A stretch of DNA of 64,000 bases, taken from the NCBI RefSeq assembly GCF_022965805.1, contig NC_133101.1, positions 23,212,868 through 23,276,867 on the forward strand, given 5' to 3'. This stretch comes from Primulina eburnea. Taxonomy: Eukaryota; Streptophyta; Magnoliopsida; Lamiales; Gesneriaceae. Under the pieces are notes generated by a model. It did not search any database and had not been told where the DNA came from. It saw nothing but the letters and a program-made list of their open reading frames with translations. The position numbers and the translations under genes were made by a program. Positions 10,092 through 20,859 of the stretch are shown here, in pieces (the stretch's first letter is position 1; every line of letters begins with the position of its first letter).

Positions 10092-12678
10092 TGTAAGGTT
10101 CAAGAATTTAATTCACGTAACCTGAATGCATGCAATCTATGATTTTTATTTAACTTATGTGTTTAATTATTTTTAGGAATTTTATACATAATTATTGCAT
10201 GGTAGTATTTACTTCATGAAACTTTAAAAGCCCATGTATTAGGGTTTCTAGATGCATTTCATGCTCGAACGATAAACGAAGACCGGAGAATTATTAGGAA
10301 AATTATTTTATTGCATGATTAAATTTTATTAAATTATTTAAGGTGTTTTTAAGTGTGTTTAGCAAAAATGGGCTTTAATGGGTATTTTTACCAGCAAGAA
10401 TTTATTTTTATCTAGTACGCAAATTTTATCGAATCGGGGGACTTTTTGAGGGTTCATCTATTATTTTTAAAACCTTTCCAACGCAAAATATTTTTTGGCG
10501 GTGTGTTTGGATTTAATAGACCTACTTTTAAGCTTATTGGGCTTAATTATCCTTTTTTAACTTTTAATTATCAAATTAGGGCCCATTATTTATTAGTTTA
10601 CTATTTAATTATCACCTAAACTACTCCTTAACCTAAACCTAAGTCATAAACCAGCCAACACCCTCCCCTAAGCTGCATTCTCTCTCGTTTTCAGCAACTA
10701 GCTTCAGCAAAACCATCAGCCATAGCACTTTTATTACAAGAAATTTATCTGATGCCTTCCCATTGTGCGATTCTTCAAAGTTGTTTTTCATATACATCAA
10801 ATTCACGTTTGTGTACTCCTTATCTCATGATGCACGCAAATAGTAGGTTGTACTAAATGTATTTGTATCTAAAGGTTTTGAATTATTTTGAAGCTTGCAT
10901 GTTCGAAATTTTTTTGCATGAAAACCTTGCTTGGTTGGCTTCCAATTCACGTTTTTTTATTGTTGTGCAAGGGCTGCGAGTTCTGGTTTTTAAGGGTCTG
11001 AGAAAGGTGATGAGAGGGCGCTCGAGGGATAGGTTTTACTGCTGCTTGCTGTAGGTTGAAGGGTCGAGGCGTGTGCGTGTCTAGGTACTCGTTTGGGTTG
11101 CGGATCGTGCAAAGGGTGGTGCCGGCGGTGCAAGGGTAGAACCAAGGCCTGGACCATACCCTGGTGGGTCTGAGTCATGGCTCGAGGAGGCTCAACAACC
11201 GCTGTACCCATCCATGTAGCCGATCGAGCGAAGGGACTAGCGTTTGTCGTGGGTGGTGTGATTTTAGGGCTATTGATTGTAGGCTTGGTGCAACTAACTT
11301 GGGGTTGTAGGCTCATGTAAAGTGAGTCCAGTAGGGTCCTAGGGTGGCCTAGGCATGGTCGAGTCATGGCTGGTCCTCGATGGTTCGATCTATGAATTTT
11401 AAAACGTGAATTTGGTGCACTAGGGTCACGGTGGGTAGCTTGCTGGAATTTTCCAGCAACCGTTCAGGGCTTTATTCGAGTTTCTAAGGGCTGGGTTTGG
11501 GATCTTTAAGACCTTTCAGATGTGCATTAAGTGTGGTAAAAAGTTGGGGAAATTTTGGTTAAGTTTCGGTTCGATTTGGGTTAAAACCGGGACCCCGGTC
11601 CAAGTTTTAAAACGAATCGGTTAAGTTATGAAATGGGCTCGAGTTTAAGTCTAAAAATATTTTAAATATTTTTTGGACATTTTAAGGAGTTTGGTAAGTT
11701 TCGGGTCAATTTTAGAGGTTCAGGGGTAAAACGGTAATTTTTGGGTTTCTAGGGGCAAAATGGTCATTTTGCACCCGGGGTGAGGTTTTGGTCCTGGTAG
11801 TGCCCTGAGCACAAGTTTATGATATTTTAAATGTTTATGCATCATGTTCATGATTTTTATGAAATTGCGATAAATACGTTGCCTGCTTGATTTAAAGGAA
11901 AAATTATGTATATCCATGTTTTTTTTTTAAGTGATGAATATGATGACAAGTTTTTAAAGGATGTGAGTTGGTTGTGAATAACACGATGACACGATAGGTT
12001 GGGGCACAGTGGACGGGTAATGTTGTCGATGATGCCTCCGTCGTCGGATACCTCTGTTACACGTAGATTGATATATTAAATGACATGATAATACGAAAGT
12101 CACAGCTGACAAACAGAATTCAAATTAAGAAAATGAACACGTATATGTTGATACGATGATACATGCTATGATTATTATCATGTTTTGACAGGTCTCGATT
12201 GTGCATATGATTTTATTGCAGCCATGAAATATATGTTGATTACGATATTTTTCACTGTTCCTTGTTACGTATATGTATTTGTTATCATGGGACATGTGTG
12301 TTGAGTCTTTAGACTCACTAGACGTGTGTGATGCAGGTGATCAGGATTTTGAGCAGGCTGGAGGTGCTGAACTCTGCGCCGACAGTCCTGATGGGCGACA
12401 CAACCCAAGGACCTCATGATTTTCGCACATTCACGATTTTATGTTATTGAGATGATATGAGCATTTATATGCTATTTTACTGTTTGATGTTAGAATTTTT
12501 ACTCGCTTTTACCCCGCTATATTTTTATTGGTAATTGCTTATGATTATTTTAAATGATATTATTTTAGTAGGACTACATGCATGCGATTTATTTAAATGA
12601 TTAATTTCAAAATGGGGCTTTATAAAAATTAAAAATTAAAAATATATTTCCCCATTTTTTAAAACGGTAGACTTTACA
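10092..12678 (+). repeat. Right LTR of A1
   Basis: This 2.59-kb LTR begins TGTAAGGTT and ends GTAGACTTTACA, followed by the GAACA target duplication. It matches the left LTR over nearly its whole length with many small differences. The ORFs in it are not conserved and are not called as genes. Confidence 0.93.
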
Positions 12679-12734
12679 GAACATTTTCCCAAACATGGAA
12701 GACATGGACCTAATGTAGTGGTTTAAAAATCATG

Positions 12735-12812
12735 GACAAGCGCCTAGGCGCGGGACATTGCTGCGTTGCAGCGCTGGCAGGGCCGCAGATCGCAAGCCTA
12801 GCGCTGCGGCAC
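12735..12812. repeat. GC-rich palindromic words in LTR-like DNA
   Basis: Within AT-rich surroundings this stretch packs GCGCCTAGGCGC, GCTGCGTTGCAGCGCTGG and GCCTAGCGCTGCGGC. It is comparable in style to the palindromic modules in the B-family LTRs at 18543, 46518, 56913 and 62510. Confidence 0.6.
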
Positions 12813-14348
12813 TCCCCATAGAGATGTGCGGCGCTAACTCTACGCAAACTCGACCCCAAATGAACAATCTTGATGAAATAACTAAGCCACACCCTATCGA
12901 CTCAAACCGATGCAACAAGACCCATCCTAAGTTGCTATGGCAATGCTTCAAACTCACACAAATGCCCTAAAACAACGACGCACAACATGCAACGCAACAC
13001 AACCCATAAACACGAATTTTTGACACCAAAATGCTTCCTACAACTTCTAATGCAACCAAATGCCTAAAGACACGAAATGAATCACCAAAAATCATCCAAA
13101 CATCATACCCAATATACCTAAACGCAGCAGCGATCACCCGACGGTTCTCAACAAAACCTGCAACAAATAATGCTCAAGAACGCGTAAAGAACACGTTTTC
13201 ATAACACAATTCGAGCAGTCACATGAAAAAAATCATAACTCACATGTTTTTTGTCCAAAAATTATGAATTTACTGTCAAATCGAAGATGTCAAAAAGTAA
13301 TAAGTTTTACATGTTGAAATTTTTTCCAGAAAAACAACTGAAAATTAACCAGTAATCAAAATGGCAGCAAACTCGATTTTTGAGATCTAAAAATCATTTC
13401 AAAATCAATGCAACCATTTTTGCTCAAATTTGCATGTCACACATGAATTTTTGCACACAATAAACATCATGACAAATACTATGACAAGATCGATGCAAAA
13501 ACGAAAGAATATACATGTCTTTAATCTTTAAAACTCACGATACGGCGATACCGAAGCTAAGAGATGCGAGGAGCCTAGCGCCCGGCACTCCCCATAGATA
13601 TGTGCGGCGCTAACTCTACGCAAACTCGACCCCAAATGAACAATCTTGATGAAATATCTAAGCCACGCCCTATCGACTCAAACCGATGCAACAAGACCCA
13701 TCCTAAGTTGCTATGGCAATGCTTCAAACTCACACAAATGCCCCAAAACAACGACGCACAACATACAACGCAACACAACCCATAAACACGAATTTTTGAC
13801 ACCAAAATGCTTCCTACAACTTCTAATGCAACCAAGTGCCTAAAGACACGAAATGAATCACCAAAAATCATCCAAACATCGTACCCAATATACCTAAACG
13901 CAGCAGCGATCACCCGACGGTTCTCAACAAAACCTGCAACAAATAATGCTCAAGAACGCGTAAAGAACATGTTTTCATAACAACACAATTCGAGCAGTCA
14001 CACGAAAAAAATCATAACTCACATGTTTTTTGTCCAAAAATTATGAATTTACTGTCAAATCGAAGATGTCAAAAAGTAATAAGTTTTATATGTTGAAATT
14101 TTTTCCAGAAAAACAACTGAAAATTAACCAGTAATCAAAATGGCAGCAAACTCGATTTTTGAGATCTAAAAATCATTTCAAAATCAATGCAACCATTTTT
14201 GCTCAAATTTGCATATCACACATGAATTTTTGCACACAATAAACATCATGACAATTACTATGACAAGATCGATGCAAAAACGAAAGAATATACATGTCTT
14301 TAATATTTAAAACTCACGATACAGCGATACCGAAGCTAAGAGATGCGA
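12792..14348. repeat. Tandem duplication, two copies of about 778 bp
   Basis: Copy 1 (about 12792-13569) and copy 2 (about 13570-14348) share GCCTAGCG..CACTCCCCATAGA at the left and GATACCGAAGCTAAGAGATGCGA at the right. They differ only by scattered substitutions and tiny indels. Neither copy has a convincing coding frame. The small ORFs on either strand are repeated simply because the DNA is. Confidence 0.93.
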
Positions 14349-14710
14349 TGGCCAATCCGGGACGATTGTGGCACGATTTCTTGAAGAAAATGGACGTGAA
14401 TTTGCTGAAATAATTTGAAGGGAAGGGTGGCTACTAGATAGCACCAAGAACCCAAGATTTTCCTCCAAAAAAAATGAAATGAAATGTGTATGTGTGTGTT
14501 GTGTGTGCTAAACTTGTGTGTGTGTAAATGTTTGTGTGCGTGAGTTTTAGTAAATTTAGAGGAATATCTAAATTAAAAATACTAGATTTGAAGAAAAATG
14601 TGAAGAACGATGCTTGGAATCTCGATAATCTTCAACTCCAAGTTCCTCTATTCTCCAAAGCTCCTTGGTAGGATTCCCTCATAAATTTGCTTTTATTTTT
14701 CGCATCGATG

Positions 14711-14815
14711 AGCCCGGGCGTGCATAAGTTTCCACCCGGGCGGATATTTTTCGGGCTTCTTCTCCAATCCACATCTTGCAGGCGCCCGAGCGCAAATAAG
14801 TTTCCGTCCGAGCGG
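14711..14815. repeat. GC-rich palindromic module (CCCGGGCG / GCGCCCGAGCG)
   Basis: Two paired units, each with a GC-rich word, an '..ATAAGTTTCC..' spacer, a second GC-rich word and 'CGGATAT(T/C)TTTCGG', occur about 75 bp apart. The word GCGCCCGAGCG recurs in the B3 LTR at 46518-46625, which otherwise belongs to a different sequence. Confidence 0.7.
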
Positions 14816-15009
14816 ATATCTTTCGGCCTTTGATCACTTCTCTTCTTTTTATTCTTGAATTGTCTACATTTTCAACCACGCGACATATGAGCAACTAAAA
14901 AAACATAACAAATGACAAAAAACCACAAAATGCATGCAATCTAAATGATATGTGCAACACAATGAGACATCACATAATATGAAAAACATGTAAAATCCAC
15001 CTATATCAG

Positions 15010-16225
15010 AGACATTGAGGAAACAATCTATATGGTGCAACCAGAACACTTTGTATTGGGAAATCCAAAGAATATGGTTTGCAAACTTAAGAAGTTCATC
15101 TATAGGTTAAAGCAAGCTTCCCGTCAATGGTGTCACAAGTTTCATCAAGTAATTATCTCATTTGGTTTTGATGTAAATGTAGTAGATGATTGTGTGTATC
15201 ATAAGTTCAGTAGGAGTAAATATATATTTCTGGTTTTAAATGTGAATGACATTTGATTGCCACAAACGATATAGGTATGTTGAACGATACCAAGAAATGT
15301 CTCTTTAGACATTTTGAAATGAAAGATCTTGGTAACGCCTCCTTTGTACTAGGAATCCAAATACACCGAGATCGTTCTCGAGGTATTCTTGGATTATCGC
15401 AAAAGAACTATGTCGATAAAGTGCTTAAAAGATTTGATATGCAAGGGTGTAAACCAGGTAACACCCCAGTCGTTAAAAGAGACAAGTTTAGTCTTTAACA
15501 GTGCCCTAAAGGAAGTCTCGAGATTCAAGAAATGCAAAATATTTCATATGCTTCGGCTATAGGAAGTCTTATGTATGGCCAAGTATGTACACGTCCGGAT
15601 ATTGTGTACATTGTTGGAATGTTAGGCAGATATTTGAACAACCCAGGATGGATCACTGGAAAGCAGCCAAACATGTAATGAGATATCTAAAGAGAACTTG
15701 TGATTACATGCTAACATATAAGAGATCGAATAATCTTGGGATCATGGGATATTCGGACTCCGATTTCACGGGATGCCAAGATAGCATGAGATCCATTTCA
15801 GGACATGTATTTCTATTGGCTGGTGCTCAGCTATCTTTTGGAGAAGTGCCAAACAAGCACTAACAGCTTCTTTTACCATGGAGGCTGAATTTATAGCATG
15901 TTACGAGGCATCTAATCATGCAATAAGGCTTAAGAATTTTGTCACTGGGCTGCGTATTCTAGAAGAGGTTGAAAAACATTGAAATTGTTTTGTGACAATA
16001 GATCAGCTGTATTGTATTCCAATAATAATAAGAGCTCGACAAAATCAAAGCACATCGACGTCAAGTTTCTTGTTGTGGAAGAAAGAATATGAAGTGGACA
16101 AATTTCGATAGAACACATAGGCACAAACTCCATGATAGCAGATCCTTTCACGAAAGGTTTGCCACCCAATGTTTTCCATGAGCTCACTAATCATATGGGT
16201 GTTATTCAGTTTGATGAAGTCTAGA
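15010..16225 (+). pseudogene. Ty1/Copia pol remnant (RT C-terminus and RNase H)
   Basis: Only the 3' part of a Copia Pol remains. ETIYMVQPEHF and KLKKFIYRLKQASRQW (about 15015-15130) are RT blocks. The catalytic YVDD box is replaced by NVNDI followed by a stop near 15255. MKDLGNASFVLGIQIHRDRSRGILGLSQKNY then follows in another frame. RNase H is seen as MRYLKRT... GYSDSDFTG (about 15680-15775) and later EAEFIACYEASNHA, FCDNRSA and KHIDVKF in a shifted frame. It ends with ADPFTKGLPP.. and runs into the polypurine tract. Confidence 0.88.
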
Positions 16226-16836
16226 TCTAGTGGGAGTTTTTACTATACATTTTATGTTTGGTTTTGTTGTTCAAACTTATTTATTTGGATAATCTGTAAT
16301 TTAGAGCAAGAAAAAAAATAGGGATTCAATAACGAAAACCTCAGAGTTCCACAAATCATGAATTTTGTTTTTACCTCAAATGCATAAAAATTATAAACTG
16401 TAAAAAAAAAAATTCACAAAATTCAAAAAACTAGAAATCATGTTGGAATTTTTGGGGCCAAAAATGTAATTATAAATATTTGTATGTCATCAATAAAATA
16501 AGTCGTAAACTTATGTGCTCTAATTTAGAATAAGAATTGACTTGAGGACTTAAATGTCATGATATTATTGTGTGGATACCATATATAATATTTCAGGTTT
16601 GTTGAGGGGTCAAATTAGAAATAATAAAACTTGTTTAATTATAAAATAATGGTTATGTTCTCAATCTGCATATAACTTTCAAGTTTTGTATCCTATCAAC
16701 AAAATTTTCTGTCTAAAGGAAATTCGCAGATTGAAGATCATCACCAAAAATTGACTGTAAAATCTTGTATTCGGGTACGTTTCCGAAATTATGATTATTA
16801 CATATGTTGTGTCTTGATAATTGAATAATATTTGAG
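16226..16836 (+). repeat. Copia polypurine tract and 3' LTR part, copy 1
   Basis: TCTAGTGGGAGTTTTTACTATAC opens the segment; AGTGGGAG is the Copia polypurine tract. The following 600 bp recur at 20263-20859 with few differences. The copy is cut at 16836, where Ty3 B1 sequence begins. Confidence 0.85.
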
Positions 16837-16917
16837 TCGTAAAGTATGTTGTTTATCCTTATCGACGATTATATGATTATATGATGTTCAAGTCGAAGCA
16901 GAGATGATTTTGAGAAT

Positions 16918-18320
16918 CAAAGCGGCTTAGAAAGTTGATCAGAGTGTACAGAATTCGATATCGATGGTCAGAGCAGGACATCAATTAGAGTATCAGGTAC
17001 ATGATAGTGTACTGTATGTGAATAATCGTATTGTTGTGCCAGATGTTTCGGAGTTGAGACGACAGATATTGTCAGAAGCGCACAACAGTCAATTCAGTAT
17101 TTGTCCTGGTGGAAGAAAAATGTACAATGATCTGAAAAGACAGTTCTGGTGGAAACAGATGAAAGCTGATATTGCTGAATTTTTATCCAAGTGTCTCAAT
17201 TGCCAACAGTTGAAAGCCGAAAGAAAGAAACCCGGAGGGCTGTTACAGATCTTGTCAATTCCTAAATGGAAATGGGATCACATTTCCATGGATTTTGTTA
17301 CAAAGCTACCACGTTCCTCCCGAGGTTGTGATGCGATTTGGGTCGTGATTGACAGATTGACCAAATCTTCGTGTTTTATTCCATACAAGATGACGTACAG
17401 ACATGACCAAATGGCAGAGATTTATGTCAGAGAGGTGGTCAGATTGCACAGAGTGCCGAAGTCGATTGTGTCAGACCGTGATCCTTGGTTTACTTCACAC
17501 TTCTGGCAGAGTTTACAGCAGGCTCTACGTACGAAGTTACATTTGAGTATCGCATATCATCCACAGATAGACGGACAGTCAGAGCAGACTATCCAGACAC
17601 TGGAAGATATGCTTAGAGCTGTAGTGCTTGATTTTATCTCTAGTTGGCAGGATTCATTGCCACTTTGTGAGTTTTCGTACAACAACAGCTATCAAACGAG
17701 TATTGAGATAGCACCGTTTGAAGCGTTATACGGTAAGAAGTGCAGATCCCCTCTGTACTAGGATGATATCTCTGAGGTACCTGAGAGTGGACCTGATATG
17801 ATCAGAGATATGACAGAAAAAGTGAAGCTGATTCAGAAAAGAATGAAGGCAGCTCAAGATAGACAGGCCAACTATGCCAATGTTCGACGTACTCTTTTGG
17901 TATTTGAGGTAGAAGACCGAGTATTCTTGAAGCACCTTTCAGAGGAGTTGACAGATTTGGCAAGAAAAGGAAGTTGTCTCCACGATATATTGGGCCGTAC
18001 GAGATTCTTGAGAAGATAGGTGATCGTGCCTATCGACTCGCCCTACCGCCTTCCTTATCTGGAATACATGATGTCTTTCATGTATCTTTATTGAGGAAAT
18101 ATCTTCCCGATGCTTCACATGTCTTTCAGCCAGATGAGGCCGAACTTGACAAGACACTGAGTTACTTCGAGAAACCGATTCAAATTCACGATCGGAAGGA
18201 AAAGCAGCTCAGAACGAAGACAATTCCGCTTGTGAAAGTTTAGTGGAGTCGTCATGGCATTGAAGAAGCTACTTGGGAGACTGAGTCAGATATGAGACAG
18301 AGGTTCCCAGAGTTATTTCA
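16918..18320 (+). pseudogene. B1 integrase and chromodomain-like tail
   Basis: A 265-codon open stretch (16964-17761) shows a HHCC-type finger in which the usual second His is Cys (FSICPGG). It is followed by CLNCQQLKAE, the DDE core (SMDFVTKLP, VSDRDPWFTS, GQSEQTIQ) and the conserved [22 protein letters not shown] stop replaces a Trp codon at 17759. Frameshifts occur near 17930, after which GPYEILEKIGDRAYRLALPPSLSGIHDVFHVSLLRKY and VKV-stop-WSRHGIEEATWETESDM complete the tail. Confidence 0.9.
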
Positions 18321-18542
18321 CTTATGTGAGTTTTCTATTTAGCTTCTGTTATACCTTCTTATTGATTTGATTTCCTGTGATTTCGGGGACGAAATCGTAT
18401 CTTAGGGGGGAGAAATGTAATGCCCTAGATTTATCTGTTAATCTGCGAAATGATTTACTGATAATTGATGTGATTATGAAGGATCGCTCCGAGACTTGAA
18501 ATGAGATTGCATGAGAGATTGTTGGTGCGAGGACAGAACACC

Positions 18543-18783
18543 TCGCGCATATGCGCGACACAATGCGCGCATATGCGCGAGATGGGCAGATGCCCTCACG
18601 CATATGTGCGAAGAGTGTGCGCGCATATGCGCAAGCTGTGCGGAAAGGCTAGTGCATGTCCAGAGAACCTCGCGCATATGCGCGGAAGAAGGGCGCGCAT
18701 ATGCGCGAGCTGCCGAGAAACTTATTGCGGAGACCAGTAGGTCTCACGCATATGCGCCGGTTGAGGTCGCACATATGCACGAG
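18543..18783. repeat. Array of palindromic GCGCATATGCGC words in the B1 LTR
   Basis: Eight copies of a 12-16 bp palindrome centred on CATATG (best form TCGCGCATATGCGCGA, some decayed to CACATATGCAC) are spaced about 25-45 bp apart. They start about 125 bp into the LTR. A long AT run follows immediately, where a TATA box would be expected. Open frames reading 'ICAR' or 'AHMR' over and over arise from this repeat and are not genes. Confidence 0.9.
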
Positions 18784-18827
18784 ACATGTTAGCACAAGAG
18801 ATAAGCCACTTGCCCCATACATGCATG

Positions 18828-18854
18828 ATATATATATATATATATGTGTGTGTG

Positions 18855-18905
<51 letters not shown>
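18828..18905. repeat. AT/GT microsatellite in the B1 LTR
   Basis: (TA)n with a short TGTGTG interruption. It gives spurious Ile-Tyr repeat ORFs on both strands. Confidence 0.95.
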
Positions 18906-18910
<5 letters not shown>

Positions 18911-20262
18911 CATCTTTTCAACATTCAGAAGCAAGGAAAACGAGAAGGAGCCATAGGAGAATTGCAAGTTTTCTTCGAAGACTATTATTGTGATTTTGTA
19001 CAATCCAACAGTCAGATTTTGAATCTAAGTTCAATATCATGTTTCTATCGATGAGAGCTTCAATTGGACGTAAGTTTTATTACGTTTTAATATGATTTTA
19101 AATTATGATATTGCCAGAATCGGGTATGATTCACATATGGTGTTCTTGATATAGTGGACATCGTATAATTGAAACCGGATTGAGAAACAGATACTGTATG
19201 AAATTGTTATGATTTTCAGAATGAATTTGATTGAGATTTGATATCAAATTTGTGTTATTATTGATTATGAGTTATTGGAATGGGCATATACTGATTTGTA
19301 TTGCCGGTATTTTGGAAATTATACTGTTGTGCCGTCAGAATTTGATAAGACTGAGATGTCTTGATTTGAGTTGTATATTGATAGAGTATATTCGATATTG
19401 TCATTGCAAGATTGTGTATTGACAGGCTTCGAGTTCGAGATTTCGACTTCGTCAGATTGACATAAAGAAAGGTATAAATCAATGTTAACCGGGATATCAA
19501 CTTGAGTCAGATTGGACTCGGGTTTCCCAAAAACCACATACTTTACTTTATTTCATTGATGTTTGCAATTTATGAGATTGATATGCTTAGTCTATAGATT
19601 TATAGCAAAGCGTGTATTGAGTCATGGGCGGAGATGCCTAGTCATTGGCGGATATGCCGAGACACTGGATGATTGAATTATATCGATGTTTCTTAGGAGT
19701 ATATCGACTCCTATCGCTGAGATTCGATATATGTGACAATGTCCAGGAACCGGGATCCCTAGATTAGAGATAAGTCGAGTATGAGATGAGGAGTCACTAG
19801 TTGATTTATAGTTTTATATCGATTCATGTTTTCAGATTTGATACATGTTATTGATGACTGTTTATGTTTTTATATGATTGCATTTATTCATTGTTTATAC
19901 TGGGATTATGTTCTCACCAGAGTTATCTGACTGTTGTCTTATTTTTATGTGTGCATGACAACAGATGGGACATGATCAGGGTCAAGAAGAGATTAAGAGA
20001 GGACAAGTTAGCGTGGAGATCCGGACTTAGAAGTAGATTCGTTTCATCACCTGACATGTAGTGAATGAACAGTAGTTGTTATGAATTACTTTTGTACATG
20101 ACTTGTACTTAGATCTGGATATTGATCTTGTAAATGAAATAAGATTTATTTCATATGTTTCGTAATCCTGTATTTAAAAAAAAAAATTAGACCTTGTTTA
20201 TTTAATTGATCTAATCATTCTCAAAGATGATTAAGAAATGAATTAGTGTTCGGGTCCCCACA

Positions 20263-20859
20263 TCTAGTGGGAGTTTGTACTATACATTTTATGTTTGGTT
20301 TTGTTGTTCAAACTTATGTATTTGGATAATCTGTAATTTCAAGCAAGAAAAAAATAGGGATTCAATCACGAAAACCTCATAGTTCCACAACATGAATTTT
20401 GTTTTTACCTCAAATGCATAAAAATCATAAACTGTAAAAAGAAAAATTCATAAAATTCAAAAAAATAGAAATCATGTTGGAATTTTTGGGGCCAAAAATG
20501 TAATTATAAATATTTGTATGCCATCAATAAAATAAGTCGTAAACTTATGTGCTCTAATTTAGAATAAGAATTGACTTGAGGACTTAAATGTCATGATATT
20601 ATTATGTGGATACCATATATAATATTTCAGGTTTGTTGAGGGGTCAAATTAGAAATAATAAAACTTGTTTAATTATAAAATAATGGTTATGTTCTCATTC
20701 TGCATATAACGTCCTATCAACAAAATTTTCTGTCTTTAAAGGAAATCCGCAGATTGAAGATCATCACCAAAAATTGACTGTAAAATCTTGTATTCGGGTA
20801 CGTTTCCGAAATTATGATTATCACATATGTTGTGTCTTGATAATTGAATAGTATTTGAG
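20263..20859 (+). repeat. Copia polypurine tract and 3' LTR part, copy 2
   Basis: This repeats 16226-16836, beginning with the same TCTAGTGGGAGT tract, directly after the last base of the B1 LTR. A small deletion (near 20710) and scattered substitutions distinguish it from copy 1. Similarity stops at TTTGAG (20859). The text beyond may still be Copia LTR, but there is nothing here to compare it with. Confidence 0.85.

Larger units (their letters stand above)
1798..12678 (+). mobile_element. Ty3/gypsy retrotransposon A1 (chromovirus, Tekay/Del-like), full-length but dead
   Basis: The element carries, in order: left LTR from 1798, gag (4650-5421), protease, reverse transcriptase, RNase H, integrase with a C-terminal chromodomain-like segment (to 10056), polypurine tract (about 10080-10091) and right LTR (10092-12678). 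It is bounded by GAACA target duplications. The order PR-RT-RH-IN plus a 'VKVKWL..EEATWE' tail is typical of chromoviruses. Many stops, a damaged RT catalytic motif, a duplicated protease segment and an inverted primer-binding region show that it cannot move on its own. Confidence 0.93.
12684..14890 (-). repeat. Continuation of the older LTR-like host of A1
   Basis: This follows the right target duplication of A1 and is taken as the other side of the LTR-like sequence ending at 1797. No coding domain is seen. It contains GC-rich palindromic words (12735-12812), a 0.78-kb tandem duplication (12792-14348), a GT-rich run near 14489-14540 and a second GC-rich palindromic module (14711-14815). The assignment to one LTR is inference. 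Confidence 0.35.
16837..20262 (+). mobile_element. Truncated Ty3/gypsy element B1 (integrase plus 3' LTR)
   Basis: The element lacks a 5' LTR, gag, protease, RT and RNase H. It starts abruptly in pol, carries a zinc finger-DDE integrase and chromodomain-like tail (about 16920-18320), a polypurine tract (CTTAGGGGGGAGAAA ending 18415) and one LTR ending in CCCCACA at 20262. Both edges abut copies of the same Copia 3' end, so the left edge is a rearrangement breakpoint rather than an element end. Confidence 0.88.
18416..20262 (+). repeat. 3' LTR of B1
   Basis: It begins TGTAATGCCCTAG right after the polypurine tract and ends GGGTCCCCACA. The same ends occur in B3 (46387-48101) and, reversed, in the full B element. 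Inside are a palindromic cassette (18543-18783), an AT/GT microsatellite (18828-18905) and two to three units of a GGCGGATATGCC motif (about 19625-19665) that corresponds to the minisatellite of the full element. Confidence 0.92.

Noticed and set aside
12758..12970. Small ORFs repeated at 12758 and 13600 as a duplicated gene
   Set aside because: They are overlapping ORFs on both strands that recur only because the DNA is tandemly duplicated. Composition and lack of a domain argue against coding.
18501..19054. Overlapping ORFs with repeated ICAR/AHMR and Ile-Tyr motifs (also at 56903-57273 and 62440-62891)
   Set aside because: They exist on both strands and in several frames, and come from the palindromic words and the AT microsatellite in LTRs. 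No start context or domain supports a protein.
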